In this document: one piece after another, positions 1 through 9,864 of the stretch
Numbering within the stretch: the first letter of the stretch is position 1
Layout: every line of letters begins with the position of its first letter
NCBI GenBank assembly: GCA_964527685.1
Contig: CAZGOC010000001.1
Span: 323,104 to 387,103 of the forward strand
Direction of reading: 5' to 3'
DNA: 64,000 nt
Source: UBA7396 sp964527685
Lineage (GTDB): Bacteria; Patescibacteriota; Gracilibacteria; BD1-5; UBA6164
Made by a program: the position numbers and the translations under genes
The notes under the pieces: model-generated
Seen by the model: only the letters and a program-made list of their open reading frames with translations
Told to the model about the DNA's origin: nothing
The model's database searches: none

Positions 1-2
1 AT

Positions 3-137
3 TATTATATCACTTCTGGGTGAGATGATGACAAAGTTAAAAAAGCTAAAAGTATTGTATTTAATACATTAATTGCTGTTTTAATTTTAGTTTGAACTTA
101 TACTATATTGCTTGATTTAAAAACTTTAAACTTTTAA
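3..137 (+). CDS. C-terminal end of a pilin-like two-helix membrane protein (partial)
   Basis: Only the last 44 residues are in the window; the gene starts upstream of position 1 and ends at TAA. The visible part has a charged segment GGDDDKVKKAK followed by one hydrophobic helix and a short tail. This 'DDxxKVxxAK + helix' pattern is the hallmark of the small pilin-like proteins common in candidate phyla radiation genomes (T4SS_pilin-type family), usually a signal peptide and two helices. The gene just downstream and the one at 6863-7273 share the architecture, so this looks like a local pair. The family call is by pattern only; the role is inferred. Confidence 0.55.
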
Positions 138-151
138 TAAAAATTTTGTAT

Positions 152-544
152 ATGAAAAAAATACTATTAATTATTTTATTATTTTTATCTTTTGGTATTT
201 GAAACTCTTTTGCTGAAAGCTGAGAAACAACCCCTATAAAAGTAAGAGTAACTGAAAAAGTTCCTGGTTGAAATTGTACTTGAGATGACAAAAAATGATA
301 TGATTGTCAAATAAAACCTTGATTTAAATCAGTTCAAGGAATTATTTGAAATATTATAAAATGGTTTACAGCAATTTGTGCTCTTAGTTGAGTTTTGTTT
401 ATTGTTATAAACTGAATTATGTTGTCAACTTGAACAGATACTTCTGAAGTTAAAAAAAGAATAGTAAAATGAATTATATGATTAGTGCTTGTTTTACTTT
501 CTTGAGTTATATTAAATATGATTGCTCCTTGGGTTTATAAATAA
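152..544 (+). CDS. Small pilin-like membrane protein with signal peptide
   Basis: 130 residues. An N-terminal hydrophobic signal segment ends near NSFAES; a cysteine-bearing extracytoplasmic stretch follows (NCTGDDKKGYDCQIKPG); then two transmembrane helices are separated by a charged loop (DTSEVKKRIVKG), the same layout as the partial gene before it. This matches the T4SS_pilin-like small membrane proteins of this lineage. About eleven glycines are encoded by TGA. The start is the first ATG after the previous stop, 14 bp away, so the two genes are probably co-transcribed; a terminator follows at once. Function in a pilus or secretion system is inference. Confidence 0.6.
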
Positions 545-549
545 AAAAA

Positions 550-590
550 ACTAAAAAATGATCTAAATTAGAGCATTTTTTAGTTTTTTT
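550..590 (+). terminator. Rho-independent terminator after the pilin-like pair
   Basis: A perfect 10-bp stem (551-560 with 574-583, arm CTAAAAAATG) is followed by seven T and preceded by a run of A, so it could act in both directions. It starts six bases after the stop of the pilin-like gene. Confidence 0.8.
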
Positions 591-632
591 AGGTGATTTG
601 CCTTAATAATCAATAAAAAACATACTTTTTAT

Positions 633-660
633 TTGCAAAATATAATAAAATTAGTATAAA
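633..660 (+). promoter_or_regulatory. Sigma-70-type promoter of gyrA
   Basis: TTGCAA (633-638) and TATAAA (655-660) are separated by 16 bp, 27 bp before the gyrA ATG. It is the only good match between the upstream terminator and gyrA. Confidence 0.5.
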
Positions 661-687
661 TAAACTATTAATATTAATTTTTTAAAT

Positions 688-3249
688 ATGTCTGAAAATA
701 AAGATTTAGAAAATGATGAATTAGATGAAAATACTCAACAAAGTGAAGAAACTCAAACTTCTATAGAAGTTCCAGCTTGAATAGTTTATGATTGAGATAT
801 AAATAGAAACATAAATGATGAGATGGAAACTTGTTATTTAGATTATGCAATGTCTGTTATAGTTTCAAGAGCTTTGCCTGATGTAAGAGATTGATTAAAA
901 CCAGTTCATAGAAGAATACTTTTTTCAATGCATGAACAATGACTTAGATACTCAGCAAAATTTAGAAAATCAGCTACAGTAGTTTGAGATGTACTTTGAA
1001 AATATCATCCACATTGAGATAGTTCTGTTTATGAAGCAATGGTTAGAATGGCTCAAGATTTTTCATTAAGATATCCTTTAGTTTTAGGTCAATGAAACTT
1101 TGGTTCTATGGATTGAGATGGAGCAGCTGCCTATAGATATACAGAAGCTAAAATGACAAAATTAACAGAATATATGCTTTCTGATATTGAAAAAGAAACA
1201 GTTTTGTTTAGAGATAACTTTGATACTACAAGACAAGAACCATCTGTTTTACCAAATAGAATTCCAAATTTACTTATGAATTGAGTTATGTGAATTGCTG
1301 TTTGAATGGCAACAAATATCCCAAGTCATAATTTATGAGAACTTTGTGAAGCAATAAATTATCTATTAAAGTCTGAAAATGTAGAGGAAGTTACTATAGA
1401 AGATTTAATGCAATTTATTAAATGACCTGATTTTCCAACGGGATGAATAGTTTATGATAAAGAAGCTTTATTGACTGCTTACTCAACTTGAAGATGATCA
1501 GTTGTAATGAGATGAGTTGCTTCTATTGAAGAAAATCTAAAATGAAGAAAATATATTCATATTTCAGAAATTCCTTATGGATTAAATAAAGCATCATTTG
1601 TAGAAAAAATAGCAGAACTTGTAAAAGAAAAAAAGATAGTTTGAATTTCTGATTTAAGAGATGAATCAAATAAAGACTGAGTAAGAGTAATAGTTGAATT
1701 AAAAAAAGATGCATTTCCTAAAAAGATTTTAAATCAATTATATAAAATGACTCAATTACAATCAAGTTTTTGATACAATATGATTGCATTGTGAGAAAGA
1801 TGAATGCAACCTAAATTATATAATTTAAAAGAAATTTTACTTGAGTTTATAGCTCATAGAAAGGAAGTAGTTACAAATAGAGTTATTTATGAATTAAAAA
1901 TAGCTCGTGCTAGGGCTCATATTTTAGAATGATTAAAAATTGCTTTAGACAATATCGATGAAGTTATAAAAGTTATTAGAAGTTCTTATGATGATGCTGA
2001 AATTCAATTACAAAAAGCTTTTGGTCTTTCTGAAATTCAAGCAAATGCTATTGTAGAGATGAAATTAAGAAGATTACAATGACTTGAAAAAGAAAAAATT
2101 GAAGAAGAATTAAGAGAAAAATTAGCATTTATTGATGATTGTGAAGATATTTTAGCTAAACCAGAGAGAGTTGTAGCAATTGTTATTGAAGAACTTGATG
2201 AAGTTAATAAATTATTTTGAGATAAAAGAAGAACTCAAATTAATAACTCAAAAATTTGAGAATTTAATCCTCGTGATACTATTGCAAATGAAGAAGTTGT
2301 TATTACTTTATCAAAAAATAGTTATATAAAAAGAATATTGTCATCATCATTTAGAACTCAAAGAAGATGATGAGTTTGAGTGACTACTGCAACAAAAGAT
2401 GAAGATGAAATTAAATTAATTTTGTCAACAAAAAATCATAATGATATATTGTTTTTCACATCAAGATGAAGAGTATTTACACTTCCTGCATTTGAAATAC
2501 CAGAATCAAACAGAACAGCAAAATGACAACCAATTATCAATTTATTATCACTTGATAAATGAGAAGAAATTGCCTCAATACTTGATATAACTGAAGAAAA
2601 AAATAAATATTTATTTTTTGTAACTTCAAAATGAACTTCAAAAAAATTACTTATGGATGAAGTGAAAAAAATAAGATCTAGCTGATTAATTGTATTAAAA
2701 ATAAAAGAAGATGATTCTCTTGCTTGGGTAAAAACAACTTCTTGAAATGATAATATATTTATAGCAACTCGTGATTGAAAAGCTATACAATTTAATGAAG
2801 ACGATGTAAGACCTATGGGAAGAACAGCTTCTTGAGTAAGATGAATAAAATTAAAACAAGAAGATGAAGTAATGGAAGTTTGAGTTGTTTGACTTCAAGA
2901 TAAATATGTTTTGATAGTTACTCAAAATGGTATGTGAAAAATATCAGAAATTACAGAATACAGAGACCAAAACAGATGATGATCTTGAGTAAAAGCTATG
3001 AATGTAACTCCAAAAACTTGAAAAGTTATATCTGCAATGACTTTAAAAGAAGAAGATTTACTTGATACTGATTTACTTTTAATGAGTAAATGATGACAAA
3101 CTATAAGACTTCCTTTAAAATGAATTAGAGTAACTTCAAGAGTAACTCAATGAGTTATTTTAACAAAAATTAGATGAGAAGAAGATGAAATAGTTTCAGC
3201 TAGTTTGATGAAGTGAGTTGAAGAAAGTGAGTGAGAAATATTAAAATAA
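688..3249 (+). CDS. gyrA: DNA gyrase subunit A
   Basis: 853 residues with TGA read as Gly, close to the usual 800-900. GyrA is the breakage-reunion subunit that, with GyrB, introduces negative supercoils. Seen: the HPHGDSSVYEAMVRMAQ quinolone-resistance region, with Ser in the position whose mutation usually gives resistance and Glu where E. coli has Asp87; the catalytic tyrosine in AYRYTEAKM; and a GyrA box QRRGGVG near residue 566 at the start of the C-terminal beta-pinwheel, which marks gyrase rather than ParC. An acidic N-terminal tail of about 30 residues precedes the conserved core. It is monocistronic between a terminator and a candidate RNA gene. gyrB is not in this window. Confidence 0.97.
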
Positions 3250-3264
3250 TCTTGATTATTTAAT

Positions 3265-3457
3265 CATAGAAATGTTATTATATATAATAATGCATTTCCA
3301 CAAGTTTTTATGAAAGGAGTTTTTATGAAAAATATTTTTTATTAATTTGTGAAAGTGAGGTGATCTAATATCTCTAATAAGAGAAAGATCTTATTAGTAA
3401 TGATAAGTTTCCCTAAAGATATTTTAAAAACTCTTAAGCAATTAAGAGTTTTTTTTG
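3265..3457 (+). ncRNA. Candidate structured RNA with its own terminator
   Basis: No credible ORF. The stretch is dense in hairpins: 3269-3298 (GAAATG/CATTTC closing a TTATTATA/TATAATAA helix with a two-base bulge); an imperfect CACAAG/TTTGTG-closed stem around 3300-3353; a perfect 8-bp stem CTAATAAG/CTTATTAG (3374-3381 with 3390-3397); and a terminator hairpin (3426-3457) ending in eight T. No match to conserved cores of RNase P RNA, tmRNA or SRP RNA could be recognised. It could also be a long gyrA 3' UTR. The strand is set by the terminal T-run. Confidence 0.4.
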
Positions 3458-3483
3458 TTTTGTTGTGAAAAATTTATACTAAT

Positions 3484-3522
3484 AAAAAAACTCTATATAA
3501 AGAAAAATCTTATATATAAAGT
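3484..3522 (-). terminator. Terminator of the tRNA-Gly(UCA) transcript
   Basis: Read on the minus strand, ACTTTATATATAAG and CTTTATATAGAGT form a stem with one bulge and a T-rich loop, followed by seven T. It lies about 25 bases beyond the encoded CCA of the tRNA. Confidence 0.65.
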
Positions 3523-3547
3523 CTTTAAATCACATAATTTAGAACAA

Positions 3548-3626
3548 TGGAGCGAGGGACCAGGTTTGAACTGGCACACCCAAGGGTTGAAGCCTTAGTA
3601 CACTCACTCTTTTATGTTACCCTCGC
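3548..3626 (-). tRNA. tRNA-Gly(UCA), decoder of UGA as glycine
   Basis: 79 nt including an encoded CCA. Acceptor GCGAGGG pairs with CCCTCGC; the T arm is GCCAG-TTCAAAC-CTGGT; the anticodon loop CTTCAAC lies on a TAAGG/CCTTG stem and carries anticodon TCA (3588-3590), which reads UGA. Glycine identity features are present: discriminator U73, C2-G71 and C35. The D arm is unusual: ACAT can pair with GTGT, the D loop lacks the normal GG, and an extra base sits between D and anticodon stems. This is the molecule expected for code 25. Alternative charging with Trp is excluded by the separate tRNA-Trp(CCA) here and by the protein alignments. Confidence 0.92.
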
Positions 3627-3649
3627 AAAAACATTTTTAATGTGGAGAC

Positions 3650-3677
3650 ACTATATTAAAAATGTTTTTTTTGTCAA
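3650..3677 (-). promoter_or_regulatory. Near-consensus promoter for tRNA-Gly(UCA)
   Basis: On the minus strand, TTGACA (3672-3677) and TATAGT (3650-3655) are 16 bp apart, placing the start of transcription about 17 bases before the tRNA. A long inverted repeat (3627-3641 with 3655-3669) overlaps the promoter; it could also terminate the STAS gene upstream. Confidence 0.65.
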
Positions 3678-3690
3678 ATTTTTTTAAAAA

Positions 3691-4041
3691 CTATGATAAA
3701 TTATCTAAAGCTTCTTTTAAAGTATCTACAGTTGGTACAATTGTAGTTATTCAAACAAGTTCTAATACATCTTTAACTCATTCATCACAATTACAAATAT
3801 ACATTTGACTTTCATTTTCTTCAATATTTGTATAAATGTCAGCTATATATCAAATAGATTTTGAATTAAGGTATTTTAAACTTTTAAAATTAAAAATAAT
3901 TTTTTTATTAGAAAAATCTCAAATAGCTTTATATAAGTCTCAAAATGTTTTATCAGCATTAGTTTCATCTAATTCTCAAGAAAATTCATATATTAAAATT
4001 CCATTTTCTTCATTTTGTTTTACTTCTATTAAAGTTTCCAT
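3691..4041 (-). CDS. STAS-domain protein (anti-sigma factor antagonist-like)
   Basis: 116 residues forming a single STAS domain: an N-terminal beta strand (GILIYEFSGELDETNADK), the core IIFNFKSLKYLNSKSIG, in which a Ser near position 60 lies where the phosphorylatable Ser of SpoIIAA-type antagonists sits, and a C-terminal KDVLELVGITTIVPTVDTL segment typical of the fold. Such proteins bind anti-sigma factors or act in stressosome-like switches. No anti-sigma factor, kinase or phosphatase is adjacent, so the partner is unknown. It ends with TAG. A promoter TTGATT-N17-TATAAT lies upstream on the minus strand. The fold call is good; the pathway is not known. Confidence 0.8.
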
Positions 4042-4145
4042 ATTATGTAAAATAATTAAATAATAAATATTATGTTTTTATTATACATTATTTTGTTATG
4101 AAAATCAAATTTTTAAATATTTTTACCTTTTAAATTTTAAAAAAT

Positions 4146-4547
4146 ATGCTAAAAAAATATAAATTAGATGAAATTAATTCTATTATATTTGATATAAAAC
4201 CTTGAGATATAGTATTTTTGTATTGAGATTTAGCATCTTGAAAAACTACTTTTTCAAAACATATTATTAATAATTTATTAAAGATAAATAGTGAAGTTAT
4301 AAGTCCAACTTATACTTATTATAATAAATATAAAAATAATATATATCATTTTGATTTATATAGATTATCAAATTATGAAGAGTTTTTTTCTATATGAGGA
4401 GAAGAGATTTTAGATAATAAAGACAATATTTCAATTATTGAATGGCCTTGAATATTAAAAGATTATATTAAACCAACTATTGAAATTTATCTAAAAAAGC
4501 TTGATAATTTAAACGAAAGGGAAATAGAAATAAAAAGGATTAATTAA
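4146..4547 (+). CDS. tsaE: tRNA threonylcarbamoyladenosine biosynthesis ATPase TsaE
   Basis: 133 residues, the normal TsaE size. The Walker A loop GDLASGKTT (residues 27-35) is followed by SPTYTYYNKYKNNIYHFDLYRL, the family's second signature, and IIEWPG near residue 101. TsaE is the ATPase that recycles the TsaB-TsaD complex making t6A37 in tRNAs reading ANN codons. TsaB, TsaC and TsaD are not in this window. It is a single gene, divergent from the STAS gene and convergent with pilC, with a palindromic terminator between. The start is the ATG just before the conserved core; no ribosome-binding motif is visible. Confidence 0.92.
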
Positions 4548-4555
4548 TCCTTTTT
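4532..4555. terminator. Perfect palindrome between tsaE and pilC, likely bidirectional terminator
   Basis: A 24-bp perfect palindrome (arm AAAAAGGATTAA, 4532-4543 with 4544-4555) ends in five T in both directions and overlaps the last codons of tsaE. It has no spacer loop, so the real hairpin would be slightly shorter. Confidence 0.55.
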
Positions 4556-5660
4556 ATCAAATATTTCAAGTTATTTTTAATATTGCTCCAAATATAGCAA
4601 AAGCAAACCATAATACAAAAACTCAAGCTATTAAGATAGCAATTGGCTCTATCCATTTTGTTAAAGTTGCAAGAGAATAATTTACTTCTCTTGTGTATTG
4701 TTCGTTTAATTTTTTACATACTTTATCTAAGGAAGCTGTTTTTTCTCATACAGCAAGTAGTTGAACAAAGTCATTTGGAAAATAAATTCATTCTTCATCT
4801 ACCTCCACAATAGAATCAACTATTTTTTTTCAAGAAGCTACCTTTGTTGATATATTGTTAAAAAAATCTTCATATATTGAATTATTTGTAGCTTTTCAAA
4901 CTAAAATAATAGTAGAAACAACAGGTATTCAAGCATTCATCAAAATTCAAAGTAATGATGATGAAGAAGCTATAATATAGTTTTTATAAACACTTCAAAT
5001 TAATGGAGTTGTTAAATAAATTGAATCAAGAGTTTTTTTTCAATTTTCTGTTGATTTATAAAATGCTATAAATAATACAAAAGTGAGTAAAAAAAGTATT
5101 AATAATATATAATTGTTTATCAAAAAATTACTTGTTGCAATAAGTGCAGTTGTTGCAAAGGGTTTTTCAACTCAAGTTTCTGCAAATAATGGGATTAAAG
5201 ATGGAACTACATAAGTCATTACTATAATGACTGCTAAAATTAAAAATAAAATAATTATTATAGGATATGTTAGACTTGATTTTATAGTTTGTCTTAGCTC
5301 ATACAATCTTTTTTGTTCTAAAGCAAGAGAAGATAATGAAATAACTAAAGTTCATGATTTTTCTCAAGCTTCTATTATAGAATACTCTGTTGGTCAAAAA
5401 ATATCAGGAATTTTTTTTAGTGCTTTATTTAAGCTATCTCAAGAAGATATAAATAAAATTATTTCTTCAATTTTTTCTTTAAAATAAGGATTTTTTATTT
5501 TTTTACTAACAGATTTTAAGCTCTCAGTTATTGTTACTCATCAATCAAGCATAATAGATAAGTATTCATAAAAGTTAAATTTTTCAAGTAAAGATACTTT
5601 TTTAAATAAGTAAAATTGACTTTTTGCAATATCTTTATCTTTTTTATCTAAATTATTCAT
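4554..5660 (-). CDS. pilC: Type IV pilus inner-membrane platform protein PilC/GspF
   Basis: 368 residues with two T2SF domains. The first contains EYLSIMLDGGVTITESLKSV and the GEKSGTL signature near residue 100; the second contains SLLGILMNAGIPVVS and ends GEKTASLDKV. Hydrophobic helices follow each domain and one closes the protein. PilC/GspF is the platform that transmits the motion of the assembly ATPase to pilin subunits. It is followed at once (upstream on this strand) by two PilO/PilN-like genes with 6-bp and 22-bp gaps, a partial pilus-assembly operon. The assembly ATPase itself is not in this window, but a PilB-like N-terminal domain appears at 35883-38549. Confidence 0.92.
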
Positions 5661-5666
5661 ATTTTT

Positions 5667-6206
5667 TTATTTATATAATACTTTTATAGGTATAGATTGG
5701 CTTATTGGTCAAGATATATTTCACATAGGATATGAAAAACTTAATACATAAAAATTATATTTTGAAGAATTTAGTATCAAACTATCAATAATTTCAAGCA
5801 TATCTTTTTCGTTTTCAAATGTAGCATTTAAATCAATTTGTCACTCTAAAAATCAAAATTCATTAGGTTCTCATTTAGAAAAAGATATAGAATTTATTTT
5901 TATTTTAGAAGGATTTTTATTAGCATATCAGTAAAAATAATCAATTAAATCATCTTCATCAAAATTAATTAAAAATTTATCTAAATTTAAATCGTTAAAT
6001 TTTCAAGCATCAATATCTGTTTTTATTTTACTTATTTTTTCATATTCTTTATTTTTTTCCTCTAAATTTTTTGTAATTTCTTCTTTTATTGCTTTATTTG
6101 AAGAAATATCAAAATATATATTTTTAGTAAATAAAAATAAAATAAATAAAGTTAGTAATATAAATAAATATGAAAAAAGTTTATATTTTGAAGCATTTGT
6201 ATTCAT
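5667..6206 (-). CDS. PilO-like type IV pilus alignment protein
   Basis: 179 residues: a short cytoplasmic N terminus, one transmembrane helix (about residues 10-28), a charged coiled-coil-like stretch (EEITKNLEEKNKEYEKISK) and a C-terminal mixed domain with GEPNEFGFLEGQIDL and FYVLSFSYPMG. This is the PilO/GspM layout. PilO with PilN forms the inner-membrane ring that links pilus motor and outer envelope. Identification rests on topology and on lying between pilC and another protein of the same build, not on strong sequence motifs. Confidence 0.65.
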
Positions 6207-6228
6207 TTTTTGTAAATTAATTAATAAA

Positions 6229-6753
6229 TTATTTAACTTTAAATTTTAGTCAAAATTCTATTTGGTCTTGACCACTAAAAGATTGAATAAAATCAAGAGA
6301 TAAAATTCAATTTTCACCTTTTCTAAAATCCTTTACAAAGTTTTTTACTTTAGATGAAGCATAACTATATCAATCATCTAATGAGCTAGCATTAGTTGAA
6401 ATACTTCATTCACTATAAGAAAATCAATTAAAAGTTATTTTTGATTTTTTAGATAATTCTAAAACTGTATTTAAAAATAAAGGAATATTTGAAAGATATT
6501 TATATTTATCTAAATAAGTTTTATTTGTAGTTACTATAGTATATAGTTTTACTTTTTTATCTTCATTTATTTTTTTTATATTTTCAGATACTTTTGTTAC
6601 TTCTTTATTTAAATTATCTATACTTGTAGATAAAGATTTATTATAAAAAAATAATCATATAGTAAGTATTATAGAAAATATGAAAATAATAATTGTTATT
6701 TTCATCAAGTTGTATGATTTATTATCTAATTTATATGAGTCTGTTGCAACCAT
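6229..6753 (-). CDS. PilN/PilO-like type IV pilus assembly protein
   Basis: 174 residues: an N-terminal cytoplasmic tail of about 15 residues, one transmembrane helix (MKITIIIFIFSIILTIGLFF region), a coiled-coil segment rich in Lys, Asn and Glu, and a beta-rich C-terminal domain. It is the first gene of the pilus trio with pilC and the PilO-like gene. PilN and PilO share a fold and are hard to separate at this divergence, so the exact name is uncertain. No cytoplasmic PilM gene is nearby. Confidence 0.6.
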
Positions 6754-6815
6754 AATTTGTTATTTATTATTTAAATATATTTATAGTTTAACATATTTTT
6801 AATTTTAAAGCAAAA

Positions 6816-6846
6816 AAAAATAATAATCATTTTGATTATTATTTTT
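6816..6846. terminator. Terminator of the pilin-like gene
   Basis: A perfect 14-bp stem (6816-6829 with 6833-6846; arm AAAAATAATAATCA) with flanking A and T runs, 17 bases past the stop of the minus-strand pilin-like gene. Confidence 0.7.
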
Positions 6847-6862
6847 ATAAATACTTACTAAA

Positions 6863-7273
6863 TTAATTCATAATCACTCCAAGTATGAACCTAACTATTA
6901 CAAATGATAACCACATTAAAAGTATTCATAGAGCAACTGATATAATGATTTTTTTAGCACTTGATGCTTTTTCTTCATCTCAAGCTGAAGTAAGTATTTT
7001 AAATCAAGCATAAATTATATATAATACTGCAATAACTGTTATAAATGTAAGTAAATATACAACTATATCTTGAATATAAGTAGAGGCATCTTTATTTGTT
7101 TCAATTCAATCAATTCACCTTTTTACTACTTCAGTTCATTCATCTAAAGAACAATCATCTCATCTACAATAAATTATTGAAGAGTTATCATCAAATAAAT
7201 CAGCAAAAATAGTGTTTGGATTTAGATTTAAATAACTTAGTATAATAAGCAATATTAAAATTATTTTTTTCAT
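6863..7273 (-). CDS. Pilin-like small membrane protein (T4SS-pilin type)
   Basis: 136 residues: signal peptide (MKKIILILLIILSYLNLN), an extracytoplasmic segment with two cysteines (IIYCRGDDCSLDEG), and two helices joined by the family signature YAGFKILTSAGDEEKASSAK. This signature is found in the small pilin-like proteins of candidate phyla radiation bacteria. It lies upstream of the PilN-like gene but is separated from it by a terminator, so it is a separate transcription unit on the same strand. Role in a pilus or a secretion channel is inferred. Confidence 0.7.
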
Positions 7274-7332
7274 TTGTGTTATAATTAGAAATTATTTTTA
7301 ACTATTATATATAAAATATCTTTTTTTTAAAA

Positions 7333-8301
7333 TTAATCTGTATTTAATATATATGTAAAATAAAAATATCAAAATATTATGTATAAAAATACAAAAAACA
7401 TCATTGAAAAACTTAAAAATATATCAAATAATCAATGTAATATAAATGATAATAAAAATCATATAAATAATGTTTTTATATAAATTTTATTATAACTATC
7501 TTGATATTTTAAATACATTTTAGAAAAAAAGTATGCAAAAATAGAACTACATAATATGTGTAAAAAAACAGAAAAAATATTTCTTAAAAAATAAGTAGAA
7601 ATTAATTCTTTTCAAAATCAAAAATTTTCATAAATAGATTTAAAAAATAATATATTTTCTATAAATGAAAATCATAAAGCTACAAAAATTGCATAAACTA
7701 TTCAATCTTTTGAATTAAATATATTTAATGTTTTATCATAAGAAAAAAATAAAAATTTTGATAACTCTTCTATTACTCAAATTATTAAATAATAAAATAT
7801 AACAAGTTTTAGTGAATTAAAAGCTATATCTCAAAAAGTTATATCTAAGTTTTTTTCAAGTGGTTTTGTAAAATCACCAAATGAATTAAAAATACTATTT
7901 AATAAATAAAAAATAATCGAAATAACTACAAAAAATAAAGAAAAAATTAACAATCTTTTTAAAAAAATAAAAAATTTTTGCCTAGTATAAGGAGGGGAAT
8001 AAAATAAAAAAAATGGAACTAGAGAAAAAATAATTAATATCGATAAAAATGATAATAATACATTGATAAAAGAAAAATTACTTATTTGAGCAAAAATATT
8101 TAATATATAAAAAGAAAATTCTTTTGCTATATCTCATAAATATAATACTGGAATTACTGACAATCATCAAGCAAAAAGTCATAAAAAAAACCTTTTTTTA
8201 TTTAATATATCATTGTTTATATATCAAAAAAAATATCCCCAAAGCGATATTGGTATAAAAGTAATTAAAATAATAGGTATTATATATATTATATCTTTCA
8301 T
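7333..8301 (-). CDS. PrsW-family intramembrane glutamic protease
   Basis: 322 residues, about eight hydrophobic helices. All motifs of the PrsW/RCE1-like (CPBP-related) family are visible: EELSK with paired Glu at residues 178-179, FSFIEN at 211-216, His248 and His289. PrsW cleaves membrane-bound anti-sigma factors such as RsiW, and relatives process other membrane substrates. The N-terminal half has extra helices. It is the last gene of an apparent operon murA - small membrane protein - prsW with gaps of 19 and 10 bp, suggesting an envelope-linked role. The substrate is unknown; no extracytoplasmic sigma/anti-sigma pair was recognised here. Confidence 0.82.
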
Positions 8302-8311
8302 GGGGGAAAAA

Positions 8312-8515
8312 TTAATCTTTATATATTTTGTATTTTCAAAATTTTACATAATTATTTTCACTATTATTTTTTTTATTTTTTGTAAATATAGCACTTGCAC
8401 TAACCATACTTATTCAAAAAAATAATAATATAAATCGTAAAATATATGCTATTATGGCAGGCCAAATAATTATTATTACTCAAGAAAGTATTAATATAAT
8501 TCAAACTTGTAACAT
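8312..8515 (-). CDS. Tiny membrane protein between murA and the PrsW-type protease
   Basis: 67 residues in two hydrophobic stretches (GIILILSGVIIIIGPAII-like and ILRFILLFFGISMVSA) with a charged tail ending KFGKYKIYKD. Not recognised. Position between murA and the protease with short gaps suggests co-expression. Being small, membrane-embedded and next to an intramembrane protease, it is a candidate substrate or adaptor, which is speculation. Several glycines are TGA, so a standard-code search would miss it. Confidence 0.65.
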
Positions 8516-8534
8516 TGGAGGTATTAGTTAAGTA

Positions 8535-9791
8535 TTATTTTTCTATTTTAATCGAAGCTCAAAGTTTTTTTAATTTATCTAAAAAATTTTCATATCATCT
8601 TTCTATATATTCAAATTTTGATATAGAAGTTTCTCAAGATGCTATCATTCAAGCAATAACCATTGATGCTCAAGCTCTTAGATCCCAAGAAGTTACTTGT
8701 GCTCACTTTAAATCCATTTTTCAAAAAATCAAAGCTTCATGTGGATTTAAAATAGCTGTATGTCATCACATTTTATCAAGTTCTATTAAAAAATTTAATC
8801 TTCATTCAAAAAGTATTTCATGTATTTTTGAAGTTCAATTCATTTGAGTCATTAAAACTCAAAAAGGAGATCATAAATCAGTTGGGAATCAAGGGAAAAT
8901 ATTTGTTTGAATATCTACTTTTTTTAAATCATTACTTCTAAAAACTCTTAAAGTATCATTTCAAAGATAGTCTATTTTTACTCAAGATTGTTTTAATTTT
9001 TCAATAAAAATATATAAATCATCAATTCTTGCATTTTTTATATCAATATAATCTTTTGCACACAAAGCTCAAATAATCATAAAAGTTCATGATTCTATAT
9101 AATCAGAAATAATTTCATGCTCTATATTTGTATTTAAACATTCAACTCAAGAAATAATTATTTTATGATTATATCTGATTTTTATATTTGCTCAAGATAG
9201 TCTTAAAAATTTTATTAAATCCATTACATGTGGTTCTATAGCTGAAAGCTCTATTGTAGTTGTTCCAGGTCTTAGTACATTTGCAACTATTAAATTTTCT
9301 GTTGAAGTTACTCAAAATCAAGCATTTATAGTTATATCTCAAGATATTTTTTCTCAAGTAATACTTATTCTATCTTCATTTTCTACATAATCATATCAAA
9401 TTGACTTTAATCAATTTAAGTGAGAATCAATAGGCCTTTTTCAGATATTGCATCATCCAGGAAAGGGGATTTCAATATTTCAAAAATAGTGAAGTAGTGG
9501 GCTTAAAAGTAGTATAGAAGCTCTTATTTTTTTTATCATTTCAGAGTTTAGATTTTTTATATCTAAATTTGTTGTGTCAAGATTTAAAGTATTTTCTTCA
9601 AATTCATATTTAACTCAAAGAGTTTTTATTATTTCTAAAAAAGTTAAAACATCTCAAATTTTAGGTACATTTTTTAATTTTACTTTTCATCTTAAAAGCA
9701 AAGTAGAGGCAAGAATTGGTAAAACAGCATTTTTTGATCAACTAACCTCAACTTCTCAAGATAAATTTCTTGAATTATTTACTTTATACAT
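8535..9791 (-). CDS. murA: UDP-N-acetylglucosamine 1-carboxyvinyltransferase
   Basis: 418 residues, normal MurA size. It catalyses the first committed step of peptidoglycan synthesis, adding enolpyruvate from PEP to UDP-GlcNAc. Seen: the N-terminal VSGSKNAVLPILAST motif, the active-site loop PGGCNIGKRPIDSHL with the catalytic Cys that fosfomycin alkylates, VMDLIKFLRLSGANI, and the closing RAGASMVIAGMIASGET. The Cys (not Asp) predicts fosfomycin sensitivity. It heads an operon with a tiny membrane protein and a PrsW-type protease. With murB, glmU and mltG elsewhere in the window it shows the cell makes its own peptidoglycan. Confidence 0.96.
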
Positions 9792-9864
9792 TTTTTTGTT
9801 TTTTATTAATTATTTTTAACATATTAACTATTTTTAAAATTTATCAAAAAATAATTTAAAAAAA

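Noticed and set aside
3310..3344. Short reading frame preceded by AAAGGAG, possible leader peptide
   Set aside because: Only 6-11 codons, no regulatory codon run, and it lies in the middle of stable hairpins; treated as part of the RNA candidate.
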